Made by a program: the position numbers and the translations under genes
Assembly (NCBI RefSeq): GCF_042100115.1
Contig: NC_091281.1
Span: 1,674,001 to 1,738,000, forward strand
Source: Alternaria dauci
Taxonomy: Eukaryota > Ascomycota > Dothideomycetes > Pleosporales > Pleosporaceae
Reading direction: 5' to 3'
DNA length: 64,000 bases
The notes under the pieces: generated by a model
The model's database searches: none
The model's input: only the letters and a program-made list of their open reading frames with translations
Told to the model about the DNA's origin: nothing
Shown: positions 11,181 to 21,853 of the stretch, in pieces
How the letters are laid out: each line of letters begins with the position of its first letter
Numbering within the stretch: position 1 is the stretch's first letter

Positions 11181-13094
11181 TCAACGTACGATTTCTTCGG
11201 CCAGACGACCTGCGACAAGCTTGCCCGTATCATAGTCCAGTAAATGTAGGTCCGGAAAGTCATCTCGGATCCGACTTCTGGTGACCCTGCTCGCTGTTGC
11301 AATCTGGACAGTACCACCTTCCATCTCTCTCAACTTCTTCACGAAGCACTGTTGTGGCGCACGGTCCACGCCGCAGTCAGGAGTATCTCGTCCCTGCCTT
11401 GCGGCTTCTGTCACTTGCCGTGCCTCGTAGTGATAGTTTTCCTCATAAGTACCCCATATAAGAATCTCGAGTAAAGGACATCGGTCATGCGCCCACTGAA
11501 AGAATCGCGTAGCAAATTCTTGATGGACACCGTGAATGTCCACCTGCGGGCCAGGCGGACGAACAGTCCTAACGCGATCCTGGTAAAGTTGCAGCATCTT
11601 CAAATTCTTGAGCTTTTCGATTGGTGCCTATAATAAGTCATGAACGCTGCGTTAGGCGACACCGGGGTAGTCTCGACTCACCAGAATGTCAATAATGTAA
11701 GAGAACATATCCTCCGCATCAGCTCTGGGGATACTAAATTCATACACACTTAGCCCGAGTTGTTCCAAGGCGCCAAAATGATTGCATATTTCTATAATCT
11801 CTAAGTCCCTTGGAAAAGGATAGTGGTCGTTATCTCCTTCACGCCACAGATCCAACAGTGAGAGCGTTTTGAGCCTGGTATGCAGCGGCCACAAATATGG
11901 CCCAAGGTCTGGTATATCATCAGGGTCCAGAGATATACTGTGTAGGCCGTTGATGTGAAGACAGAGGTGTTGAAGACCTTTGTTCCATAGAGACAGCGCT
12001 CTTATATTCTCGCTTGCGTCGTCATCGAAATGGTCTGCAGTCCGTACTTCGAAGTGTGTCAAGTTCCGTAGTTCGGATGAGCTGGCCAAATATTCTAGTT
12101 GCCCAAAAGTGCAATCTACGAGAGCTAGCTTGGTCACCTGCGACAAATCGAAGATGTAAGGAAGGGCAGAGTTGAATGCGTCAGGCATGTAACCATCAAG
12201 CATGAGTTTGCGCGCTAAAATCCTCTTGTCTTCAAACGCACTAAGGCAGCGCTTGTCGTTCCAGTATGTGTGTATGCTATCAGTCCATCCTCCCAGGAAA
12301 AGAATCGAAAGCGACTCTAGCGCAGGTAGTGCTAGAGCAAATCGCACAAACTCATGTGTACGTCGTTCGTGCCCATCGAATCCAGCGGTTACGTGACGCA
12401 TTTTCGGGGATATGAGCTGGTGTGAGTCGCCATGCGACACGTGTAGACCGTTTATAGACTGCTGGTGCTCTTTGAGGAAGCTTATCAGGTCCAAGTGCAG
12501 ATACATAGGGTTAGGGGTTGCGGCAACGTAGCTGGATCTCTGTCAGTCTGCTAACTCACCAGAGTCGCATCGGATCATGGCCAAGAAGCAATGACAAGTG
12601 CGACAGGAATCTTGTAGCAATTTGTGAGCTTACCGGAACTCTCGTAGCTTGTTCGAGGGAATATCCTGCAGAATATTCAACATCCAAGAGTTTCTCACAG
12701 CTTCATCCAGCGGGTCATCCGCAGACGAAATCCATCCAAATTCCCTCTTGGGGATGTTGAGTAGACTCAAGCTCCGTGTGTGTACCAAGTGCTTTTTCGC
12801 GCCGCTATCAACACACTGACGGAACAGTGCCAGCTGGCCATCACGAGCCCGAACATCGAGCACAATCTTCCTATACAAGTACTCTGTGGCGAGATGGTTC
12901 CAACTCTTTGAAGTCAAGCAAAGCGCCTGCAAGTCAGCGTAGAGTGGAAGCTGGTGTGTGTCGTTAGCGACCGATCAACTGCTGCGCCGGGCAGGTGTGG
13001 TGAGATATGGGGTTCGCACATAATCCAGTATCATCCGCTGTACGTCTTCCACAAGCTCAGCTCTGGAAAGAGGGTTAACCGTGCGGCTGCTCAT
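11181..13094 (-). CDS. F-box protein with leucine-rich-like tail
   Basis: Four exons: 13020-13094, 12634-12950, 11682-12531, 11181-11627; 562 residues. The F-box is built across the first intron: SRAELVEDVQRMILDY joined to LPLYADLQALCLTSKSWNHL and then ATEYLYRKIVLDV. An in-frame TGA at 12975 falls inside that 69-nt intron (donor GTGCGA, branch GCTAACG, acceptor CCAG), so it is not a nonsense codon. The rest has Leu-spaced segments such as LPALESLSILFLGGW and LKTLSLLDLW, the loose LRR-like pattern of fungal F-box proteins. It probably recruits a target to an SCF ubiquitin ligase; no target can be named. ATG 13094 has A at -3; an upstream in-frame ATG at 13130 with a poorer context is possible and would add 12 residues. 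Confidence 0.75.
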
Positions 13095-13496
13095 ATTGCG
13101 AGTGGGGAGGCGGAAGATTGCAAGCTGCATGGGAGCATGAAGAGTGGCTAGAGTGCGGGGATGTGTCATGTGACTTCGTGTTAGCGACCTCCAAGGCGTT
13201 TTTGGTGGGTACGGCGAGGTCGTGCGACTAATGTGGAAGTCGCGGCTGTGCTGCGTCCACCACACCACAACTTCTTCCAATTCGCATTCCTTCTCGCTTC
13301 ACCGCAAGTCTTCGTTGAGTAAGTGCTACGATTGCGGCTCAAAACAAGAAGTATTCAATGGTACCAAGCAACACAAGGAAGCTGATTCTGCATTTAGGTT
13401 GCGAACACGTACAATCTCACTTTGAGTCAAATCGTCTCATCATCTTGCAACGTCATCTAGGGTATACGCATATAGTTCCCACAACCCAAATATGAC
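13095..13496. other. Intergenic region between F-box gene and TSC10
   Basis: About 400 bp, promoter of the leftward F-box gene and 3' flank of the leftward TSC10 gene. No other feature is seen. Confidence 0.4.
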
Positions 13497-14658
13497 CTAC
13501 TGTGCATTCGGCCTAAATGCCGGCATCCCATTCTTCTTGCCCCAACCCCAAACCTTGCCATTAAGATCAGGCACCATGATCAACCAAACAATCGTCGCAA
13601 TCCAAGCGCCTATCGTATCGAGAACCACGTTATTCCTCTGACTGCCCGACATGGAACCCCAACGCATCAAATGCACCAACCAATTCGTCGGCGTCATGAA
13701 ATCGCCGCCTTCAAGCCCTTTGACCGCTGCCGTCGCAGCTTCTAGCTCCGTCTGCTTTGGATCTGAAGACTCTAGCTCGAAGCTCACCGGATGTTTAGTC
13801 TTGTTCTCGTTTTCGAAGCCCGGAGAGAGTATGCTGCCTGGAAAGACGACATGGATATCGACGTCAAAAGGCGCAGGTGCAGCGCCAGTGGTGCTCGTCT
13901 TGGAACGACGCGCTGCGTTGTAGAGTTGTATTTCTGAACGCAGACCATCGGCGAGGGAGCGGATAGCGGCTTTGGCAGGGGAGTAGGCAGAGTAGCCTGC
14001 TATGTTCATGAAGGCGAGCGCGGAAGAAGTCATGATGAACTTGCGAGGCGGTTCCAGCGCAGAGCCCGTTTCTTGCGGCTTGTACGGCACTTCTGGGTAG
14101 AGCCACGCTTGGAGTGTCTTGTGTGCCATGTACGCTGACGCAAAATAGTTGAGTTCCATCTGTTTCCTCAGCGTATCGGTGCTCGTCTCGATGAACAGGC
14201 CAGGCACTGAAGACCCTGCGACGCACCATACTATCTCCGGCATACGTCCATTGTTCCAGGCTGTTGCTTCCTTGAGTATGCGCGCGTTCTCAGCCTCGGA
14301 GGTTACGTCGGCGGCGATGTAAGTGAAGCGCTGGGCCGAGGGGTTCTTTGCGTGGGCTTTTGCGTGTGCGAGGGCGGTCTCGAGGTTCTTTGCTGTGCGT
14401 GCGACGAGGATGAGGTTTGCGCCGCGGGCGGAGAGGAGACGAGCGATCTCGCTGCCCATGCCCTGGGATGAGCCAGTGAGCAGAACAGTCTGTTTTCAAT
14501 GTCAGTGTGTAAGCGGACTAGACAAGGTGATGCATGCTTACTCGGCCCTCTACGGGGAACTGATTGCCTTTCCAGAATGCGAAGCCCATGATGTCCGCGC
14601 TTATTATTCCGACAAGCACCAGGAGAATGATGGTGGCTCCTAGGAGCAACTGCGACAT
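13497..14658 (-). CDS. TSC10: 3-ketodihydrosphingosine reductase (TSC10/KDSR)
   Basis: Two exons, 14542-14658 and 13497-14489, joined in phase 0 (VEGR to TVLLTGSSQGMG); 369 residues. It reduces 3-ketosphinganine to sphinganine with NADPH, the second step of sphingolipid synthesis, at the ER. The Rossmann motif TGSSQGMG is at about 44-51, ILVART follows, NYFASAYMAH lies in the middle, and the catalytic triad is visible as Ser in IMTSSALAF and YSPAK near 206-210. A hydrophobic N-terminal segment (LLLGATIILLVLVGII) and a C-terminal one (GAWIATIVWLIMV) fit ER membrane anchoring, as in yeast Tsc10 and human KDSR. The start at 14658 gives the membrane segment at once; an upstream in-frame ATG at 14751 exists but adds an unlikely leader. 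It is divergent from UTP3 across 290 bp. Confidence 0.88.
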
Positions 14659-14948
14659 GGGGAATGAGCTTTTGCGTATACCGACGGATAGTAATTGGCA
14701 CGCCTGAAGTCTGACGATGCTTACGCTGCCAGCATGTACCGCAGAGCCCAATGGGTGCTAGTTCACCAGTATGCGGAACGGTGACAGGTGAATTCACATG
14801 TGGAGCCAAGGGTGCAGGCCTAGCTCCACGAGTGGGGAACTTTCCGACTCCCGCGGCGAAGCCAAGATTTCCAGCCGAAAAAAAGTCACCCGCGACGTTT
14901 GCGACCGACACGCACACGCCACAACACAACGCAGCACATATCGCAGCC
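14659..14948. promoter_or_regulatory. Bidirectional promoter between TSC10 and UTP3
   Basis: These 290 bp separate the two divergent starts, so both promoters must lie here or overlap the first exons. A TSC10 start at 14751 would shorten the interval. No TATA box is obvious, as is usual for housekeeping genes. Confidence 0.5.
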
Positions 14949-17039
14949 ATGGCAAGGAAGAGGAAGGCTGGTGGTGGCGCATCGCGCGCGCCTAAAGCGC
15001 CAAAAGAAGAGGATTCCAGAATGAGGATCAATACGTTTGAGGATGTCGCGGACTCGGAGGACGAGTTTCATATGAATCGCGATAAGATACTGCTCGACGA
15101 AGGGCCGGCGGCCAAGCGGATGAGGAAGTATCAGGAAGAGGGTTTGTCACGTTTTACCCTGTGAATGTGATGCGAAGACTGACTTGAGTCTAGACAAATT
15201 CCTACAGCCATCCGACGAAGAAGTACTCGATGCCGGCAGCGACGACGACGACGTTGATGACGACGAAGACGCCGGCGATGAATCAGCAGACGAGATCACA
15301 GGCCAGCGCAAACCAGCCGACGACGATGAAGAAGAAGACGTGGGTGGATGGGGCGCCTCGAAGAAGGATTACTACGACGCCGATGCGATAGAAACAGAGC
15401 AGGACGCGCTAGACGAGGAGGCCGAGGCACGGCGCATACAAAAGAAGCAGCTACAGAGCATGACAGAGGCAGACTTTGGTTTCGACGAGGACGAATGGCT
15501 CGCCGAAGAGGGCGACAAGACTGCCGAAGGTGGCGCTGTAGTGACAGAGGTCCTGCCGCAACTCCAAATCACCGACAGCATGTCTGAGGAGGAGAAGATG
15601 AAGATTATGCGCACCCGATACCCCGAGTTTGAGCACATTTCGAAGGAATATCTGAGGCTGCAGCCATTACACGAAGAATTGGCTGCTGCCGCCAATGCCG
15701 CCGAAAGGGTGCTGAAGGTGCAAGCTGCAAAGTCTGGGAAGACTGGCAAACCTCTGCCTACGCCCAAGGCAGTCACAAAGTACAGGGCTTGCGCGGCATA
15801 TCTTGCAGCCATGGCCATGTACTTTGCTGTTCTCGGGTCGACTGCAACAGACAATGGATCGCCAGTCATTGCCATGGACCCTGCTGAGCTACACGAGCAC
15901 CCTGTCATGGACACTCTTTTAAAGTGCCAAAAAGTGTGGACGAGAATAGAAGACCTTCCCCTTGGAGATCCCATGGTCGAAACCGAAAATGACGAAGAAG
16001 ATTCATTCGTGGACGAAACCAGCGCCGAAGAGCTCGAAAACGACCTCTCCGTCAAGAAGCCCATCAAGCAAAAGAAGACGCGCGCAGAACGAGCCGCAGA
16101 ACTCGCCCGCGCAGAAGCGTCCGCCCGCCGCGCCGCAAAACTCGCAAAAGCCGAACAAGACCTCGCCTCCCTCGATACCCTCACCGACCAAGCCGCGCTC
16201 AAAAAGGCAGCCCGCAAGCAGCAGCAGCAAAAGAAGAAGACACCCACTACCGAACCCAAGCTCAACCTCCTCAACGCAGACGACTCCGACTTTGGCGAAG
16301 AAACCGAGCTCACCGCGCACGAAGCCGCCGAAAAGGCAAAGAAGAAGAAATCCCTCCGCTTCTACACCTCGCAAATCGCCCAGAAAGCAAACAAGCGCGA
16401 CAACGCTGGGAAAGACCAGGGCGGCGATGCTGATATCCCGCACCGCGAGCGTCTCAAGGACAGACAAGCGCGTCTGCAAGCCGAAGCTGAGAAGCGCGGT
16501 CAGCATAAAGATGCTGGGCCTGGTGTTGCACTGGGTGATGACGATGGCGCTTCTGTTGCTTCTGCTGATGATGATGCGCCTGGTACTCGGCGCGACGATT
16601 TTGAAGATGAGGATGGGTATTACGATATGGTGGCTGCGCGGTCCAATGATAAGAAGCAGAGTAAGCTTGAACGTGCGGAAGCGTATGCGCTGGCGAAGAA
16701 GGAGGGGGCGAGGGTGGTTGAGGAGGAGGTCGTTGGTGATGATGGACGGCGAATGATTTCTTACCAGATTCAGAAGAATAAGGGGTATGTTGTTGTCCTG
16801 TTTATTTGTTTGTTTGTGGTGAGATTGACTAACGTTTTCTGTGTAGATTGACGCCACATCGCAAGAAGAGCGTGAGGAACCCGCGTGTGAAGAAGAAGGA
16901 AAAGTACAAGGAGAAGCAGAAGAAGCTTAAGAGTATGAAGCAGGTGTTTGATAAGGGTGCGGCGGCGAAGGGTAGTGCGAACTATGGGGGTGAGCTTACG
17001 GGTATCAAGTCTGGGTTGGTGCGGAGTAGGAAGTTGTAG
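14949..17039 (+). CDS. UTP3: U3 snoRNP / SSU processome protein Utp3 (Sas10)
   Basis: Three exons: 14949-15141, 15194-16784, 16847-17039; 658 residues, phases consistent (GAC and GGA codons split). Sas10/Utp3 acts in the nucleolus in early 18S pre-rRNA processing as part of the small-subunit processome. Visible features: basic N-terminus MARKRKAGGG, long acidic runs (SDDDDVDDDEDAGDES region), the Sas10/Utp3/C1D helical domain at about 205-280 (YPEFEHISKEYLRLQPLHEE, then YLAAMAMYFAVL), lysine-rich coiled coils, and the hallmark C-terminal Sas10 domain across the last intron (NKGLTPHRKKSVRNPRVKKK, ending GLVRSRKL). The C-terminal domain follows an acidic-basic region as in yeast. Long ORFs on the opposite strand are shadows of the Lys/Glu-rich coding sequence. 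Confidence 0.93.
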
Positions 17040-17415
17040 GGAGGTTAGTGGTAGAGAAAGAAAAATAAGGCGCAGTTTTGAAACTTGGGTCGCGATATTA
17101 GGTGGACAAGAAGACGCGCTGCGGACCAACCAAGGAAATTACATTCAGAACAACATTCAAAACATCCTGTGCTACAACTACGATGACGATAGCGATCTTC
17201 TTCGTGGCAGTTACTCTCTTTTTCGAACTCTCTATGATAGATCGCCAGACTGCTCCGTTCTCTTCTCTGCATTCGCCGCAACGCTTCCCCATAAACACTG
17301 CATGGCCTTTCCGTTATCCAACTCTTTTGCCCATAGCCCCTGCGTATCAGTCTCTTTGTGCCATTCATAGTCCTCATCAAGTCGAGGACTATGGACTTGA
17401 CACTAGGTTCAATAC
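17040..17415. other. Convergent intergenic region
   Basis: About 375 bp between the ends of the rightward UTP3 and the leftward Clr5-TPR gene. It should contain both transcription terminators; nothing else is seen. Confidence 0.5.
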
Positions 17416-20019
17416 TCACAAGATGGTGTCATCGTGCAGACCTTGGGTATCGGTTGTTGATGCTGACAGGGAGTCGGATTTGCGCTGGTAGTCCAGTAGG
17501 AGAAGACATTGTTGTGACGAAAGGGTGGAAAATTCTATATCAGCCTGGACAGCATATATACTGGAGATTTCGTCGGCCATTTCCTTGTATAAACCCAGAA
17601 TGAGCTCGTATTGCTCTTTCGGTTGATCAATGCTGCTCGAGTCTTCGAAGAACTGCGCTGCACGGTTGCTCTCCATTCCACCGATCTCGATACAGTAGCA
17701 TAATGCCTGCTCCATCCACTTGTATGCGTCGTCCATCTTCCTCATCTCTATCAGCCCAACGCTCAGATAAGCCATAGCTCTGATCGAGCGCCCTGTAATT
17801 TCTTTCAATATCTTTATGTGAACCTCGATCGTTTCCAGAAGGATATTGTGGCTTTCAGAAAACACTCTCCGGGCTCTCAAGGTGTTGCAGAGCATGAGTT
17901 TGCAGCTCAATGTGTCCCGGTGATGGATACCAAGCCGTCTTTCTGACATCATCGTTGCCTTCCTGAGCAAGGCCTCGCTGTCGGCGTATTTGCCTTGGTA
18001 GTAGAGTGATGCACCAAGATTGTAGGGGATCAAAACTTGCTGCAAATCTGAAACATTTGTAACATCGAAGCTAAGTTCTAGTACGACTCTCGAAAGCTCC
18101 TCACTTTCCGAGTACCGCCTTGCTAGGATGATCGAGGTGCAGAAGTTCTGTATAGCAAGTATGGTGGCAGCATGTCTTGACCCGAAGGTGGTCAATTGGA
18201 TCTGAACAAGCTCCCTTAGAAGCCCTTCTTGACTCGTCCGGTCATCCAGGAGTCCAAAAGAATACGCTAATTCAAAAGTAGCCCGCTGGTACAAGGAACC
18301 ACCTGGATCGATGCTTCGCGCCAAGGCATGGACCTCTTGAGCCATCTGATTGGCTTCTTGAAGCCTTCCAAGAGCCAAGACCGCATTCGTGAGACCTGTT
18401 TTCACGGAGATGAATGCATGCGAGTGTTTTCCATATCGTCGCTCGATGGGCAGGATAATCTGTCTGTACTCGTATTCAGCTTGTTCGAAGTAGCGAAGCT
18501 CAAAGTATGTGTCTGCCAACTTCTTTCTCATTCTCAACGAGGCGGTGGTCAACCCCAAAGCAGTACTCTCCAGCTGCCTGATCTTGAGCAGACAATCATC
18601 CAAATCCTTGCTCAGGACTTGAAAGTGTGTCACTACTGGTTGTACCCAGAGGCGTCTTCCTTGGTGCTGTGGGGAAGCGTAAACCTCCCGTGAGAATGGA
18701 TCGAGCTCAACTACTCTGGACGAGGAAAATATCACATCGACAGAAGGGTATTTGAGTGCACCAGCAGTGGTGCGCTTTCTCGAGCTGTATCGGTGAGACG
18801 ACCACATGATAGCACCCTGTTGAGACGTCTCTTCATCGTGATGACTGGTGGCTTCAATGCTCCTTAGAGAGACCGATCTGTAGGATGGAACCTGCTTGTC
18901 GACCCAAGGTACTAGCCGTCGATCAGAGCTGCAAGCCTCTAGGTCTTGCAGAGAGACGGTGTCAATCGTTGACGTGGATACCTCTGGTACCGTATGAGTT
19001 GGTGAGCTGTACAAGACGATATCAACGGGATTTATCTTTAATGCCGAGAAGAGACGAGTCATCAACTCAATGTCGCGGTCTGGAGTCTTTAGGGGAGTAG
19101 GGGACGTAAAGTCGTGCTCTGGTTCCTGCACGGTACAGAGATCCACATGACCACCCGGTGAGGTTTCTACTCGCTCGAACGAGTCCATCGAGAGCGTCCT
19201 TGGAGAAAGTCCAGAACTTGTAGCTTTGACTGAAGAGACTGCCAACGAGAGGGGGACGCGGTCCCCTGCTTCAACATGATGTGTAAGAGATTGAGTTTGT
19301 TCTGCTGGCAGCGTCGAGGACGACATGATCAACACATCCGAGGTGTCGTCATATCTCGAAGTGTTCGACAGATTTGTTGTGGAGATACCCGCTAGAGGTG
19401 TTTTATTGGTGAAATCGGAGGGCGCATCGAACATGCCTTCGAGATCCTCGGTACGTGTGCTCTTTTGCTCGCTATCAAGAGTTTTTAGTCTCTTTTCCCA
19501 ACGTTCGCGTTTAGCCGCAGTGATCCGGACTCCATCCATGGAAGCAGCTGGCTCTCCTAGCAAGGGCTGTGTCTTCGACAGAAAGGCTCCTGTCTCATGC
19601 TGCTTTACATTCTTCTTGAAGTTCCAATCAGCGAATCGCTTGGTGAGCTGTTTCTTGCTATGAGATCGTTAAGACGACTGCGCACCATGACTGGGTAGTG
19701 AGAAGTACCTAAGCTTAAGGCCATGGCTTTCTTGTAGAGCCTTTCTGACCGCATCCAAGGTCTTGTTCTCCTCGAGGTAGAGTCTGCGTAACAACGGTTC
19801 CAACTTCGTCCACTCCGCCTCACATAATTGCCTGGCCTTAATTCCTGGGTGACACGATGATTCGGAGACGGGACGTTGCTCTGTTACCACATCATCAAAG
19901 TTTTGGACCAACTCAGGCTGTGGGCGCCATACGCCGGGCGCTCGTAGCAAGGCTGAGCTAGGGACACCATGACTAGCACCGAGGGGGATCGCGTCAGAAT
20001 GTGTGCGTTTCATCACCAC
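17416..20019 (-). CDS. Clr5-domain and tetratricopeptide-repeat protein
   Basis: Two exons: 19709-20019 and 17416-19657 with a 51-nt intron; 850 residues. The N-terminal Clr5 domain is completed only after splicing: AEWTKLEPLLRRLYLEENKT, then LDAVRKALQESHGLKL joined to SKKQLTKRFADWNFKKNVK (about residues 67-122). Clr5 is a fungal helical domain found at the N-terminus of regulators and of NLR-like proteins. After a Ser/Thr-rich linker, the half from about residue 430 has TPR-type helical pairs: LRMRKKLADTYFELRYFEQA, then NYGASLYYQGKYADSEALLRK-like repeats ('LGASLYYQGKYADSE' at the core) and AYKWMEQALCYC. No enzyme domain is visible. The TPR half is the usual sensor/scaffold architecture of fungal recognition proteins. 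ATG 20019 or the second Met at 20013 could start it. Confidence 0.78.
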
Positions 20020-20795
20020 GGTGGCTCGTGGGTGATGGCGATGGCGAGCAGCAGAGTCTGTAACTTGGAATTGATAATTGTAGGAAAGAGTAATGAAGCT
20101 GACATGCGGAAGGCTCGATGTTTAAAGCACCACGAGCTGAAGCCATCTTGGCTACAAGGCAACAAGCGATTGGCCGTCAACAAATTTCCTTGCATGAGCT
20201 GGGGGCTGAATGCATCACTGACCTATCAGTGACTCAAAATAGTTGCCTTGCATTAGCGCCAACACACCCTTCTGAGTACGAAGCTTGCACGTGATTTATT
20301 TGCCGACGTATCTACACCATGAGGTTAGCCTAGCCGCCAGATGGGTGTTGGTTAGTCCGAATACAAAATTTCCTTGCATGAAGCACTGGGAATTGAGGAC
20401 CGGTGTAGCAATGACGGATCAGCCAAGGATGATCAAAAGTTACCTTGCATGAGTGCTTTCAGCAAAGACCAATCGTAAGAGGACGCTGAGTGATAGCTCA
20501 TTGGATCATAGGTTGAAAATCCGCAATCGCCTTGTTTCATAGCCCCAGGAACGAGAAATATCCCGCATGAGTTGGCTCCGGAGGCGTCGATGATGCCGAC
20601 GAAGCCACGAAGTAGGCTGGAGGGCACAAGTATAGGTCAAAGCTTCGCTGAGATTCAATCACACATGGCAAAGCTCCACTGACGTATATGTCCCTCTCAC
20701 AAACTGTTTATATCATCTCACGCCAACCATCCAAACCACCGCTAGCCACCCACTTTTTTCGTCTGTCATCGAGCCTAGCAAGCTCACATACCATC
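20020..20795. other. Intergenic region with diverged repeats of a CCTTGCATGAG core
   Basis: About 780 bp between two divergently oriented genes. It contains at least four copies of a CCTTGCAT-like core (20189-20198, 20246-20254, 20372-20381, 20443-20452) in two longer diverged blocks about 185 bp apart. No gene is seen. Confidence 0.5.
20182..20460 (+). repeat. Two diverged repeat blocks with CCTTGCATGA cores
   Basis: Block 1 (20182 to about 20262) begins AAATTTCCTTGCATGAGC and has a second core TTGCCTTGCATTAG near its end. Block 2 (20366 to about 20460) begins AAAATTTCCTTGCATGAA and ends with TTACCTTGCATGAG. Both blocks have the same order of cores, so a duplication is likely. Confidence 0.5.
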
Positions 20796-21634
20796 ATGGA
20801 TCCGATTAGCATCACCAGTGCCGTCCTCGCTATCGTTCACATGACCAGTATATGTCTGAAGTCGGGTAATCAACACCTTGGTCCCTCGTGCCACACCTCC
20901 GCCACACTTCTCAGTCTCATCCAAGAGCTTTACTGCTTTTACGGTGCTATACAAAGCCTCAAGACCCATCTCGAGATCAACGAGCACGATACCATCCGAC
21001 TCAGCTCACTGGACTGCCTGGAAGGGCCGCTGTCGGACTGCAACCTTGCGCTATGCCTGGTGAAGAATCAGCTAGAAAATGATACGTTCTTCAAACGAAA
21101 GCTTGTCGGCAAACACCGCGACAAGAAGTTGGACGATGCCATCAGTATGTTGAGGAAAGGACGCGGTTTGTTTGAGACTGTTTTGTTAGCGGACCAAAGG
21201 TATGACTCTCGCGCATTGTTCCCATACCTTGTAATCTCAATGCATCGCCTCCGGAGGCCGAGTGCACCAACAGCCAGATGTCACATGAACTAATCCCCAG
21301 TAGGACTATCACCACTGCCATCGAGAGATATACCATCAACATAGCTGAAGAAATCCGCGATATAAAAAACAAGCTCGAAGGTGACGGAGACCTCATACGA
21401 AGCCTCACCAGACAGCTCACTCTCCGGCTGGACGCGGCTAATGAGCGCGACGAAGAGATGAGATCGACCTTGCTGGAGATCGACAACAAGTTGCTACAGG
21501 AGCGTGGCAATAAGCGAAGAGAACCCCGGAGGCAGAGATGGTCGAGATGGATTGCCATTGCCAGCCAATCGGCTTTTCAGATTGCCATCCAGCTGGCATT
21601 TAACTGTCTGCTTGCGAGGAACGGTAGGATGTGA
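20796..21634 (+). CDS. Stand-alone fungal NLR-type N-terminal domain protein
   Basis: Two exons: 20796-21199 and 21301-21634 (101-nt intron, donor GTATGA, acceptor CCAG); 245 residues, phase 2 junction checked. The start MDPISITSAVLAIVHMTSIC is the typical opening of helical N-terminal domains of fungal NLR/ankyrin proteins (the 'fungal N-terminal domain of STAND proteins' group, HeLo-like in broad terms), followed by LLSLIQELYCFYGAIQSLK and FETVLLADQ. The second exon is an alpha-helical, charged coiled coil (AEEIRDIKNKLEGDGDLIRS) ending in a hydrophobic/amphipathic tail (SAFQIAIQLAFNCLL). There is no NB-ARC or NACHT and no repeats, so it is a truncated NLR or a free-standing effector domain. 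It lies 220 bp from a HET gene that points towards it. Assignment is by pattern only. Confidence 0.6.
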
Positions 21635-21853
21635 TCTGTATCTGTAGCTTCATGGTCTTCTCCTGCCATACTTTGAAAATAGATTAGAAGAGCTCCAGCT
21701 ATTGTCTCTCCTGTCCTGGCGTCTGTCGAGCAGCAAAACTCCCCTTCAATAGACATGTTACAATGTCCCCATCTGCCAACTACAGTGCGATGTCCTGCAA
21801 TTTTGTCGTTGGTTGGTTGAAGCCTGTAGTTCCTACTGAGACTTCGAGAAATC

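Noticed and set aside
12975..12977. In-frame TGA in the F-box gene as a possible nonsense mutation
   Set aside because: It lies inside a 69-nt intron with good donor, branch site and acceptor whose removal rebuilds the F-box.
15372..16313. Long minus-strand ORF (313 codons) opposite UTP3
   Set aside because: It is a shadow of the Lys/Glu/Asp-rich coding strand, giving Ser/Cys/Phe runs with no domain.
16003..16857. Minus-strand ORF of 284 codons opposite the UTP3 end
   Set aside because: Antisense of the same coding exon; composition is an artefact and it crosses the real UTP3 intron.
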